Shown piece after piece: positions 33,202 to 47,100 of a DNA stretch of 64,000 nucleotides. The notes under the pieces were generated by a model. That model did no database searches, was not told where the DNA came from, and worked only from the letters and a program-made list of their open reading frames with translations. The position numbers and the translations under genes are program-made. The stretch lies in the NCBI GenBank assembly GCA_019155185.1, contig CM032811.1, forward strand, positions 13,040,075-13,104,074, written 5' to 3'. How positions within the stretch are numbered: position 1 is the first letter of the stretch; each line of letters opens with the position of its first letter. The stretch is from Beaufortia kweichowensis. Lineage: Eukaryota; Chordata; Actinopteri; Cypriniformes; Gastromyzontidae.

Positions 33202-36200
33202 GGAAAAGACAAATTGCTGTTGTGTTGCAATCAAAAATCTGAATCTATATTGATCGATCCTTGCTTTCTAAGAATCAAACCCATTTCCTGTGAAAAAATC
33301 ATTGGTGTACACAAGCAATCTCCAGGTCATCTGGATGTTTTCCCCAATAATCAATAGTGACACCTTAGTGTACCCTTTATTTACCAGAGTGGGCTGGAGC
33401 GGGTGTTTGGCATCACAGAAAGTATTTTACTATAAAAGTTGTTAATAAAAGTTACTCACATAGTAAACTTGTTTATTATCTAAAGTAATTTAATAGCTTT
33501 AATGTAACATTCAGAAGTTATTTAAATATAAAATGCATCAAATTGAAACAATTCATGCATATGATATTTTCAAATTCAATGATTTTGTGGCAGATGGTGT
33601 CATGTGGTCTTGTTTTGCATTTTGAAAACTATTGTAAGGACATTAACTTTCTCGCTGCCCTCTGACGTTAGTGTTTCTGGCCAATTTGTTCTAGCCTAGA
33701 TTAGACTTTTTAGTGAAAATGTGCAGAATGGTTCCAGATCGAGCGCTGGCTGAGCACCGTGTCTGTGGGTAATGGATTCTAATCTCATACTGTAGCTCTC
33801 TTGTTGTGACTCTTAAGTAGCCTAGAAACCGAGTATTACCTGATAATAGAGCTTTGTTTATGTAATCTGTAAAGCGGTCATGACATCTGGTGTTTAAATC
33901 ATGATTTAGATCCGTTGATGTCCTCCTCATGACCATACAGGGAATTAAAACCCTACCGGGTGAAAGTCTGTGTGCGTGTGGCTTTGTTCAACTCTTCCTG
34001 CTTTTCTCTGTTCTTTCCTATCTCTCACACTCTCTGTCTCTCTGGATAATGGGCTTGTACGCAGGTGGTCGTGTCTCTTCGATGGACACCCCCAGACGTC
34101 CTTGTTAGACACTTAATTAAAAGCCTTATCACAGGAAAACACGCCGAGACATTCCAATACGGGCCTGGGCATCCGAGATACAGCCACGAGCAGACAGCGT
34201 CCATCTATTACCGCCGCCCGCTGACCTGTCCGGCCGAACCGCTTGTGTATTTATGTATGTGTTAAAGCGTTAAAAAGAGAGTAGAATGAAGTGTAAGTTG
34301 TTTTAGGATGGGGAATGGCAGGGAGAGATAGAAAAATATGTTTTTTTTTAAATGACATGGTTGATGTAACAGGCGTGGGTGGGCTATTAGCAGGAGAATT
34401 TGTGAAAACATCCGCATCTGTGCATCCACGCACCCCCTCCCCCCGGGATGGGCGCTCCCATGGTCAGTTAACTTTCAAAGCTGATGACAGGAGAGAAAAA
34501 TCTCTCCAAGGAAAGAAAGACTCACAATGAAGTGTTTAAGTTCATCACGCCACAAGCTGGGTTTAGGCATGCTAGGTGTTAAAGCAGAACTGGGGGGTCA
34601 AGTGTCCCTCCCACTGCATTCTTCAGCAGCACCGGGCAGGAACCAGCACACAGGGACCATATGTCCCAAAGCCCCGCTCAATGATAGAGAGACAAAGCCC
34701 TTTTCACTCAGTTTAGACCGGGAAAATCTGCAATTCCACACCGGCAGCATAGCACCAGTCAACATGAAGATAGAGAAAAGGAGAGGGATGGGAAGAGAGA
34801 GAGGGACTTGGCATTTTCCATCACATTAACTAGGAACAATCCTGCCAAACAGCCTTGAGGCTCCCTCACTTTCTTCCCAGACTTCTGCCCAGTTTCAAAG
34901 CCCGGGGGGACTTTCTTCAAAGCTCGGTGTTCATTCCTCTTGCTCAGATGCTCGGTTAATAATGCCACAGCCAAAGCATAAAGATCTATATCTGTAGATA
35001 TCGCAAGGCGACTTCTCTTATATTAAGCTGGGTCTCGTTCACCGGGGGCTTCTGGGTTTACAGGGGCACGTCTCACTTTTAAAAGGCCACAACAATCCTA
35101 TCCGATCATAAAATAACAGTCAGCATGGCGCATCCCGGTGCGCTCAGATGTCTTAGTCTTAGTGAAAGGACTAAAAAGAAAAGAAGAAAGATAAAGAAGC
35201 CTATCCAAAGATGTGCAGAGGCCTATAAAGTGCACAGGGTTCCTAGGGGAGAAATAGATCAGGTATGCATTGTGGCTCTGCAGCGATTAATATCAGCGAG
35301 GAAAAAAGGTCAAACTTGACTGGAAAACGCTATAGTATATCATTGTTACTAGCACGGCCCACATTTCATACATAACGCCATGCTGCGCACCCGCGGCTTT
35401 CCCGTTGCTGGTCTCGCAGTCGCAGCCCGTGCCAAATATTATCAAAGATTGATAGAGCGTCCTAGTTAAATGGGGAGGAGTGTAGAAAGAAAGAAGAAGG
35501 GATAAAGTGGGAAGAGTAAGATTTGCCATCTCTTTGCTTTAGGGTTTCAGGATCTGTAAATGAAAACTGACGCCACCTGACGGCTATCATGAAACTTGTA
35601 CAGAAGCCAGAGGAATCGGACGATGCGTGTGGCTCCTATAACAACACTGCATTATCTCTCCCTCTATCTCGCCTTTCTCTCGTTCAGAGTGCTTGCTTAA
35701 TAATTAATTGATTTATTAGTTCTCTCATTAATCATTCATCTATTAATCAGGGCCAGATTTTTCCAGAGGAAGTGGTTCAATCCGCGAAGACAAAAAAAAT
35801 CCTGACTTCACATTTCAGCCTAATTACGCTTCTTTGCTAATCACCGCCAAAGAAATGGAGTTTCAGGAAATTACTTTTCTCTCCCCTTCCATGCCTCTCT
35901 CTCTCCTTTTACGCTACACAAGGATTTATTGAGGTCGGCAGGTAAAGGGATTTCATTTATTTTTCTTATTTCTGACCTCTTCGCCACCCTTTATTTTGTG
36001 CGCTGGAGGGTTTTGATCATCAGTCATGTTAAAAGAACATTTGGCGTCTGGGCTAATCTGATGAACGGGAAGGTTTGGTCGTTAATTAAACCTCTCGCTC
36101 GAGAAAGGAAGGGAATACAAACTGTGGTGACCGAAAACACCACAGATATCGATTAATCACTGTGTGGCCGTCTGTGAACGTGGGTCAGTCCTTTAACTGG

Positions 36201-37787
36201 TGAAGATGCTGCCAATTGTTTCAGGAGATGCCATCCACCTGCCTAATCGTATTGTGTTATGTGAAGGGACAGAAGTCACTGCCATTAAATTAAATCTCTT
36301 TCACATCAAACAAACTTGTGGTCTTTCAACACTCAGACATGGGCTGTATCTCTCCTCTCTTTCTATCAAGGATAGAGGAAATAGGAAAAAACATTAAATT
36401 AGAGAAAGCTTCAATAGAATTGACAGTGCCACATTAACCTCCAAGCTTTAAAGAGGCACACGCATTGAACAACCCTAACAAGGTATTCATCGAACCCGTC
36501 TCTCTTTATTTTCAAACGCACTTCTGTGCGCATAGACTTGAATATGGCACTGCCAACTGAGGTTGCAGCTATTTTTTGCCTTTCTTCTCCAGTATAAGCC
36601 TGCATTTAGTCCAATACAGAGCACGGCTCTCTCTGCTCTAATAAGATGCATACATTTACAGCATCGCATTCTCATTAAAAAATAATAATAATAAAGACAG
36701 AATGAGAAAAAAGTATTAATTATGGAATGCACTTCCTTCTATCACAGGGAGCCACAGGGGCCTCCACTGGGCTCAATTAGGAAGTGTAGGCCACAAATCC
36801 CCAGACTAAATTAATTGACACCCCAGGGCATTGAGCCGAGCATCCCAGTGGGTTAGCGTAAGTGCTGAATTTCTTTGTTTTCATTTCATTTGGCTTTTGA
36901 AAGCGAGTGCGGGCAGAGAGATCAACAAAGGCAGAGGAGGGAGGCTTTTTTAAATGTGATCTTTTCATTGTCTTTATGGATTTTTAATCATCTTGCCGTA
37001 TTTACAGTGTTGCTTTTTTCGATGCGTTGTTTACCCGGAGGAGTGAAGCGAAAGTGCATATAAAAGCCTTGTTTATTTATTTATTAATTTGTTTTTATTT
37101 TCTTTATTTATCTGTGCGGCAGCTCGTGGTGAATGAGGCCCATCAGAGGCGGGCCGGTTGTGGATGTATCCATCAGCGCGAGGACGTGTGTGCGTACGTT
37201 TAAAAGCATGCTAGATCTTAGATCCACCACGCAAAAGAAGGAGCAAGTGAGAGATAAAGAAAAATGAGAGCGTGCTGCAAGAAAGAGAGAGAATTAGACG
37301 AGTGCAGCACAGAAGTAGATAAAATAGTGTGTGTGTGAGAGAGAAAAGAGAGAAAAGCGAGAGCAGCAGCAGCAATAACCATCCACAGAAAATACCAGGA
37401 GACCTGCAGGAATGAAATGACAAGACTGGCTCAATCAACATCTTGTCAAGACAGTTGGCTGATGTGTAGAGACAATCTCACCCCCCTTCTTCCATCCCTC
37501 TCTAGTTTTTTACAGTCTCTTTGTGTTCCTAGCGGAAAGCTTTCCGTCAGTGAGCAGAGGAGTTCTCAGACTCTGAAGTGGGAAAGTGAGAATGGGAGCG
37601 CTGGAATAATGACACTCAGAAAGTTCTGACGCTCACCAGAGACGCCATGCAGCAGTGAGGAGTGTGTGACAAACAGCCTCTGTAGCGTGCTGAGGACCTG
37701 ATACACACACCACACACACATGCACATTTACGCATGCACACACTTACATGTACTTACATATGCACACACATACTCACACACTCACTT

Positions 37788-37839
<52 letters not shown>

Positions 37840-40800
37840 ACCTATGCACACGCATACTCACACATGCACACGCATACTCACACACACAGACTCACACACT
37901 CAGACACACACATTCTCACATATGCACACACATTCTCACACACTCACTTACACACACACACAAATACATTCTCACATATGCACACACATTCTTACACACA
38001 TACTCACATATGCATACACATTCTCACACACTCACTTACACACACACACAAATACATTCTCACATATGCACACACATTCTCACACACTCACCTACACACA
38101 CACACAAATACATTTTCACATATGCACACACATTCTCACACACTCACCTACACACACACACAAATACATTTTCACATATGCATACACATTCTCACACACT
38201 CACCTACACACACACACAAATACATTTTCACATATGCACACACATTCTCACACACTCACCTACACACACACACAAATACATTCTGACATATGCACACACA
38301 TTCTTACACGCATACTCACACATGCACACACAGACTCACACATACTCACATATGCACACACATGCACACATGATTTAAGTTAGATTATCTGGAGAAATTG
38401 TGAGTGGTTCGTGTCTGTGCATAACTTGCTGCCACAATGATAGAAATGATTAAGAATGGTTGTTAGGGTGGTTCGGGTGATTGGCATACGTCTAAAGAAC
38501 CCCAATATTGTAGTTCCTTGAAATAGTTTGATGAATCTATTTTGTGGTCTTGTTAATTAAATAAAATCACACAGCTGATGGAACTTAAAAAAGTAACAGC
38601 ATCTCTCTTCAACAAGCCGAGATTCAAGATATCATTCATGGTTCATGACAGTAACAAAGTTAAAAACTGAGGGTAAACTTTTGTTAAATTTTATGTAATA
38701 AATCAATTCTGTAATGTTGCTTACAGATTTGCTAAATGTATGATTACAGGTTCCCTCCATTACCATCTGAACAGTAACCGTCGTTACATCTCAGTCGACA
38801 GGCTGATTCGAACCCCTGCAATTTTCATGCTGGTAAATGGAGAAAGGATGAGAGAGATAGCGAGGATGCGAGTAAGTGGGGGGCAGGGTGTCTGGTATGC
38901 GGAGAGAGGAGCAGAAACAGGCGTGGAGAAGGCAAATCAACAATTTGTCACACCTTATGTAACTGTGAAAAGGGGCCCGCTCGGCATTGATGCCGGGGAT
39001 CAGGCCTGTCTGACAGAAAAGAGAGGAGGCACGGAGGGAGAAAAGCGAATGAGGGTTTAGCCAAAGGAATGGCAGGGGCTTGAAAAAGAGATGGAATGAC
39101 AGAGGAAGAGCTGTGATGGATAGATGAGCTGTATGCTCGTCCTGAAAAGGGCCAGTATTCTGAAAATAGACAGCAGGCTCAAAAAGAGGCTGGAAGGATT
39201 AAACCCCTGTGAACAGCTCTTAAAAAGCTGTTAGGCTGCAATTTAGACAAAAAGCAACACAGAAAGCGAGAAAGCAAAGGGATGCGAGGCAGGAGATAAG
39301 GTGCAGAAGATGAGAACGGGGAAGGGAGGAGAGAGAGAAGAAAGGAATGAACTGTGGCAGGTTGTGAAGAAACAAACACCGGTGGCCCTTGGCTTAGTTT
39401 GTTTTGGACATTAGGAAGAAGAGACGGCTTTGTTTACGAGCTTCGCTAGAGACCTTTCAAAACGCCGCCTAGAGAATATCACAAAGACTTTGTGAGATCT
39501 TCCCATGTGCTTAAACTACCGTACACACACATCATCACACGCTCGCCCGCCACAGTGAGAGCGAGACAATAGAATCTTCCCACAGCAAACAAAAGGATAA
39601 TTCCATGGCACAGAACTGAGCTCAGCTCTTTCCAGCTTGGGTTTAGTGGCCTTATCTGAAGCAGGCACAATGGATCGCTTTTAGCCAGCCCTGTTTATTT
39701 CCGGCAAGTTACTTTTTCACACCAGTCTTCTCTTTTTTCTTTTTTCTGCTGCACTCATCCAGCCCTCACCTCTTTTCTCTTTCATTCTGTATCTCTCTTC
39801 TAGGACAATGCTTAAGGTGTTTTCTATACTATAGAATAGTGGGCTGTGGAAAGGGTAAATGGTGAATTGTTCAGCATTAATATTGGTATTTTTTGGCCTT
39901 TTTATAATTTATAGAGCAAAGCTAGGAAATGATGGAGGGCGTCTGGTTTAAGATTACAATAAACTCTTCTTTAGAAACCTGCATTGATGAAACATTTACA
40001 ATAAGATTACAGTAAGTGAAGTTTGTAAATGCAACTGAAGAATTTCAAACACAGTAGCATGTCTTGAATTAGGATTTTAATTAAATTATTAGATATTCTC
40101 TTCACATATGTTAATACATGGAATGTGCAATTACTTCACCTGATAACTGTTACTGCACATTTTGAATGAATCTTTTTTTTATTATTGTTTAGGTATTTTT
40201 AAACGTATTATTAATATTAATTTTTATTAGTTTTTTATTTTATGTATTTTTTAAAATATTAAATTTTTTTATCATTTATTTTGGTTTATGTTTATTGTAA
40301 TGAACATTTTTGTCAAACATTTATTCTTGAGTTTTATATCTTTCCTTCAATATAGTTTGTCATGATTAGATTAATATTTAAACTATAAAATATTAAATTA
40401 ATAGATGTTTCTCGGTGAGTTAACAGGTTAGAGTTTTCAGAACAAGTAGTGAAGGGGTTAATAAAGGGCTAAATATGCTTTGACATTGGATAAATATTCA
40501 GACTTATCTGATACTATCAAGATTCCCCAGTGTTAGACCAGAGAGGAATAGTTGCTAACATCTGTTCATCCATTTGTCCCAGTGAGTGACTCTCCCTCAG
40601 ATACATCCTGGTCTCTAAAAACAGCCTGGAGAAACCAGGGGAAAGTGAGAGAGGAAAGCAAAGCTGTTTAATATGTCATGCAAGAGTCATGCCCGGCTGC
40701 AGCTGCACTTAACGCGCGACAAAAAAAGTCACTGTGTCAAAGCAGCAACCAAATGCGAAGCGCAATCCCCACAGCACGCCTGCCCTATTTACGCCACCAC

Positions 40801-43800
40801 ACAAACACTCGCTCCTCTCCGCTTCCATCCGGCACCGTGAAATGATATTCCATTTTTAAAAAATCCGGATTAAAGTGTATCAGGCCAAGTGTGTTGTGAC
40901 CTTGTTACTAGGGGAAGGGGGAACGTATAAACACACAGATGCCACACACTGTGGAGCAAATCACACCGTGAGGTTTTAGAGATGGCTTTTTCGGTCTTAT
41001 CCCATAGACGTTTGTTTGTTTCGGTACCTTGCACAAGCCACATTAATGCCAAGCCCTTTATTTGACCTGCTCATTGTGCGATATCTCTTTCACAGTGAAC
41101 TTTTGTTTTATTCAGATTTGTCGGCAGCTTTAAAAACCTCAAAAGGTTCGTCTTTAAAAATGTTCCATTTTCTCCCACCGTTGCTCATCTCCACACCTCC
41201 TTTTTTATGCGTCTTTCATCCTTTCCTTCTTTGTCAGGAATGAACTCATGTAATTAAGCCGCTAACATGCCGTTAAAGAATTGGCTAATTCAGCAAGGAG
41301 GAATTATTCCAATTTGAAATGACTCATTAACCACACGCGATATTTTGTTGAGCTTCTCTTGGAGCAAGATTTGGAGAGCGTCGAATCGCTCATGTGGCTT
41401 AAACTCATTTCGTCGTACATGTGAGTTTGTGCGCGTGAACGTTCACATGCATTGCAATGGCAATAAAAACTGCGTTTGATTTCACTAATACAGCATTCGT
41501 ACGTGTGCGTAACGGCCCGAATGCAGGCTGTAAACGTCTGGGTGCGTTTGTGAGAGAGTGATTAAAGACACAAGCGCGGGCACGTCTCAGCGAGGGGTCT
41601 AAAGAGGAACTATTGAATGTACAAAGCCCCTTAAACATCGACTCATCCTGATGAATTATCACAGCTCGTAAACATTTAGATGCTGGGGCAAGATTCTTTA
41701 ATTGCAATCGATGTTCATCCAGTACCTGATGCAAAAGGGAGAATCCCAGAAGCACAACACAATTACAGAATCTGTAAAAAGACTCAATATCTCATAGATG
41801 TGGAGTTCCAGGGATGGCGGGAGTGTACAAAAAGAAAAGATTCTATATAAACATACGGTTAAAGGCCAGGCTTGGAAAACTACCGCTGATAATAATATCA
41901 AGAAGGGTTTTGTTTTGACAGATATTATTGAACTCTTTCAATCTCCCAAGTATTGTTGCATGGAAAAACAACTACGACTGAGCATTATTGATAAAGCGTG
42001 TTTACTATGTGTCATTAAGGAAATTATGTGAGGTTAAATTCTCATAATCCCAAAAAAAACTACTAGCGCAAAACAAAATGCGTAGCACAGAAACTTTTTT
42101 AAAAGACTAGCTGTATTTGTAGCAACTAGCAGTATTTCCAGAGAAAGATCTGATGGTATTTTCACAGTTCCCATGGGAATGGGGCACTACAAGGTTACAG
42201 GGTGAGAAAAGGAGATAGTAGGTGTCAGAATAATGTTTTTTATCTGTTTCAATTACATTGTAATCACTTTATTTGACTCTTGTACTGATTGGCTTGTCTG
42301 TCTACTAAAAGTTGATGAAGTATTCAGAGCAAAAAGAGCATTCTTTTTATTTTATTTTAATATCTTCCTCTCCTCGCTCCACATCTCTCTTTCTCTCTCA
42401 TCTCTCTCCTGCCTGTCTGTCTCCATCCTCAAGAGAAAAACAGAGGACCATCAGCACAAGTGGGAGAAAAGGGGATGTTTGAAAAGACCTGAAATCTGCA
42501 CTGGCCTTTGCCTCCAAGGGAGACAAAGCTTATGTTTCTGAGACAGAACAGTGGATGGGGTGGGGAGGGTTGTGTAGGAGGTTAGAAGGGATGGATGGAC
42601 TTTGCTGCACCCCTTGATGGAGTGGATAATTGAGTCTCGACCAAACTCTGTCAGCCAAGCTCGGAAGCCCCTTTTCAGCTCAAAGAAATGCAGCGAGAGT
42701 GATGAAGTGAGTGAGAGAGTGAGAGAGCGAGCGAGAACAACAGAGAGCGAGTGAGTGTGGTGGAGGAAGAAAATCCCGGGCTCCCTCAGGGGGGGAAAAG
42801 CCGCTATTGAAAAGCTATTAAACCTGCATTTAGCAGGATTGATTGGAAATGAAGAGGCCTATTAAAAGCAAGGGACAAGAGGACAATGGCGTGTTTCTGG
42901 CCACCGTATGTTGCCCTCCTTTCACCGTCTTGCCGGCCCCCTGGGGTTAGGCCCCCTACCCTGTCTGTTTAAACATCTCTGGTCCAAAGAGAGAAGTTTC
43001 AGAGGGGTTTAACACCAGCTGAATAGACTTCTCTTTATCCTCCGCTGGCACCCCATTCTCCTATTTAACCACGCAGAAATAAAAGGCCAAAGAAAAGGGA
43101 GGAAAAGCAAAAAAAATTGGGGGGTGATCCTTTTCTTTTAGAAAGACCAGTAAAGCCCTCCCCTCCAAAAACCTCCATTAAATTGTGCTCTCTCGCTCTG
43201 TAAAATCCCATGTGAATGGATTAGTTACTTCTGGCCGGTTGCCATCTTTCTACTTTCAAGAGGGCTCATGATGCACCAGATCCAATCATAAAGCTCTTGC
43301 GATGGTGAAACACAGTAATGTGTGTAAGAAGTCTGCGTGAGTACATGAAAGTGCTATTGAGAAAGAGACGAGTTGGCTTAGGCTGTTGTTTTTGTCTTGA
43401 TGCATTTACTGTGGGGTTTTTTTCGTGGTGCAAGAACGCAGAGCTAAAAGTGAGGAAAGGAAATAAAAAATAAATAATAAGGCTCTGAAGCGGCAGGTGC
43501 TTTCTCATGTGTCTCTCTCAGCTCGCGACGGATGGCCCTCATGGGACGTTGAAAGCTGCTTTGATTGTTTAACATACAGTTTTACAAAAACACAACACCC
43601 ATCCCCCTGGGATATGGCGGAATATTCTCGTGCTCAACGGGACATCGTTTTTCTGTGTCATTCTGTGCTAGTTGCCATATGGGCATAGGAAAGAGTTAAA
43701 TAAGTCATGACCAGCTGACGCCCAGAGTCCTTGCCAAGTGCAGAAAGCCAAACTGTTGAAAAAATGTTTTTTGAACTGCTTTTTTTACAGGCAGCCTGAA

Positions 43801-44117
43801 GATGATGCAACATTAGCCTTTTCTGCATCAATCAGTTCGCAGACTTTAAAATGCCACTTGCTGGTCTGTACTGGTGGTGGAGAAAAACAACCTGACACTG
43901 TGATGTGACCAGTTGTGAAGCTTCTTTAAAAGGCCAGACGAGGACGTAAAAAGATAAAATGTTCTCAGATCCCAGTGCATAGCATTGCAGGGAAAACTGT
44001 GTTTCATTGTGCAACTGGAAAGGCATTACCGGCGGCAGAGAGACTGTGAATGTGAGCTGCAATGGCTCTTGCTGAATCAGCTCTAAAATACTATCACGCT
44101 AATGTGTTCTGTGCTTT

Positions 44118-44165
<48 letters not shown>

Positions 44166-47100
44166 CCCTCTCTCTCTCTCTCTCTGTCTCTCTCCCTCTC
44201 TGCAACATCATTGACCTGAAAGCTGGACTTGTTAGAGAGCCTTTCTGTAGTTTACCATGTAATCCAACAACCACCTGGTCCATTGTAGAGAGACATGTAG
44301 CTAGACTGATAAAAAAGTCAAAAGTCAGGTATTGATTTTGTATACTCTGATGAAGTCCATCCACATCCCGTGGCACAGAGTCAAACTTCTGTCTATTATC
44401 ATAAAGCACAATGATGTATTCAGCAAGGTTATTAAAGCTATACGCTCTAAATGTATTGCTTTACTGATAATCACATCATAATATCAAATATCAACTGAAG
44501 TATTAATCCGCTGCTATGTTTTGTTTTTTCTGCAGTGTCTGAAGCAGCGTACTTCTCCCAGCAGCCACAAGACCAAGTGGTGGTCGCCGGCCAATCGGTG
44601 ACCCTGCCATGTGTGATTGTGGGATATCGAGGCATGGTGCAGTGGACCAAAGATGGACTGGCACTGGGCGGAGAACGAGATTTACCTGGTAAGATGCAAC
44701 TGCTAAACAGATGAGAAAAGTTAAAGTCAGTTTCACAAAGCTTTCCAACAGTGGATCATTAAAAAAAATTAAGTCAACATAATTAATTTTCGAGGCGTTT
44801 CTGGTTTGTAATTAGCAAGAAACCCAGTTTTCTGTATGTCAACCAAATTTAGAGCAAGTAGCGAGACGATGCTGATGTTTCCCCGGGAGGTACACAATCT
44901 CTACTAAAGTCCATTTACTGAGGCTTAGTCGTCTCTTATCTCCATCTTTTCCTTTCCAATTAGCAACTGGCAGATAAAACCAATCATAGATTGGCAGGTA
45001 CTGTAAAGGGCAGCCGCAACAGATGTGTGTTTGAGTAATGTCACTGCCTCACTTCTGAGGCGGCTCTATTAAGCGCAGAAACGCGAAGGCAAACAAACAC
45101 TGCGCCTAATGCAAACCAGCGTTTAATTTGTCTAATCATCTCAGCCGTCTGGTCGGGCTGAGGTGGAGAATCAATCACAGTCGATGTCACGCGTTGACAT
45201 TTCCAATGATTTCCCCGGCAGCTTTGAAAGTAGCAACCTGTCTCTTTTAAAAGAATGGTCTGGCTGCATGAGTGAGACACCTCACGTGTCGTCGCTCCGA
45301 GCTCACGCTGTTTCTATATAGCGCTTGACTGAGGGTGCCACAAAAAGGAAGTTTTTCTGTGATGTGTATTTCCAACATGTTTTTTGTGTTTTGCTGTACC
45401 AGGCTGGACGCGTTATTCTCTGATGGGAGACCCGCTATCAGGCGAGCACAGCCTGGTGATCGATTCGGCTGAGCTGGGCGATGATGCAGTCTACGAGTGT
45501 CAAGCCACGCAGGCCGGGCTGCGATCACACCGAGCCAAACTCACGGTGCTGGGTAAGAACTGTGCGAGCCCGTGTGTGATATGAGGGAGTGGGTGTGATT
45601 GAAAGCGAGAGAAAACCTTTGTGAAATAACTCTTCTGCAACTGATTATTAAAAGCAGGGGGGATTAAACATTCCTCATGGTCCCCAATTTCATTAGCAGC
45701 CTTTAAAATACCGCCTCAAATGTGTAACACTGCAGATTTCTCTCTTCTCCGCATAAAACATTTCATAGATCCCACCCGCATGCAATCACAAGTCTTCATT
45801 ATTTATTCTCAATTTTAAATCACGCCACAACAGGATTGTGTGTCGACACTGAGAAAAATATCTCTCCGTCTTTCTCTCTCTCTCTCTCTCTCAGTAGCCT
45901 CCTGACACTTAACATGGTGAAGGGCCAGGGAAATGTGATTGCGGCAGTCACAAATGACTTGCGTGAATGGTTAAAAGTCAAAGTCTGCACAGTTAGCACA
46001 TTCTGCAGTGACTCACAGAATTCATCAACCGCAGGGCTGCTTTTACATTAACGTTATGTGATTGATCTACATATTCTCCGGCATTTAGCGACAGGGGGTG
46101 GGGGGTGGATAAAGATGGTGTGGGGGAGACGATCGCCAGGGATTTCAGCTCAGTGCTGCATTGCTGACACCTGGTGGCCACGGATAGAGATGCGTTTTAT
46201 AATTGCTGAAAACACAGATTGTCTCTGCTGCAGAAGTGCGTGGAGAGCAAAGAGGGTCCAAGAATATGGTACAATTTAAAGAGTTAGCACTATGAAAGCG
46301 AGTTAAAATTTTGCAAGCTGCGCAGTAACAAGAAGTCTAGCTCTAATCGAATGAGGCAAAGTTGGCACACCCACATAGACTCGCTGAAGAAAGCAGGGCT
46401 ACAACAATAGGCTTTGTGCAAGCTGCCGATGTTCGGCGCGGCAGTTAAAGAAATACAGCAAGTACAGCCGCACACAACAAATACAGTGTATGTGTGAGCG
46501 TTCACGTGTGTACGTGCATGTAGGAGCATGTGGGGAAATCAATGCAGCCGGATGAGACTGAAGCAATCCAGCAGAGTCAAAGAAGTCAACGACAGGAGTG
46601 CAGTCGAGGGAATCCGCATGGAAATTAGAATCACCTCATGCACGGATTCCATTAACGCCTGGGCAGGACCGACGAAAAGACCTCTGACAATTCTGATACA
46701 AAAACAGAAATTGGCTCGGAGAAAAGAAGCAAGAAAGACGCAGGAGTGTGTCCGAGAAAGATGGAGAGAACTACTATTGTGTGTGTGTTCGGCGAGATGG
46801 ACACCTTCATCAAAGGTGGCAGACACTATTTGCCCAAGGCTTGCGCACAGTCATGCAAACAAATGAACGAATCAGTAATTCAGATGAAACGGCCCTGCGG
46901 CGGAGTGCCTGTAAATAGACTCGTAATGACAAATCTCACCCATGTAAAGAGGGCACGAGTAGTGTCTTAACCTGTTCTCAGATGGAGCCAGTCTCTTTCA
47001 ATCTTTCTGTACATTTACCAGTCTGTTCCGTATAGGTCAAATATCAACAAAAATAAATGTTCTGCAGTGCCGGCGGGAAGGAATATATCATTTATATGTG

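Larger units (their letters stand above)
21782..44535 (+). other. kirrel3l: kirrel intron 1 (22.7 kb)
   Basis: It is bounded by GTAAGC and TTTTTTCTGCAG and joins exon 1 to exon 2 in phase 1. No nested gene was recognised on either strand; the longest open frames outside repeats (141 codons at 26549-26974, 124 at 30815-31189 on -) lack motifs. It contains the transposon and microsatellite entries listed separately, an AT-rich block at 40080-40420, and several unique, moderately GC-rich or homeobox-core-rich stretches that could be regulatory. Confidence 0.8.

Noticed and set aside
37947..38310. Evenly spaced repeats resembling a CRISPR array
   Set aside because: The 56-base units are head-to-tail copies with no unique spacers, and the DNA is vertebrate.
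37720..38383. Three overlapping forward open frames of 188-214 codons rich in His and Thr
   Set aside because: They are stop-free readings of the CA-rich tandem array in all three frames, without splice signals, start context or any known domain.
45872..45950. CT tract plus CAG that looks like a splice acceptor in intron 3
   Set aside because: No Ig-domain coding sequence follows and the true acceptor at 47263 keeps frame and homology.
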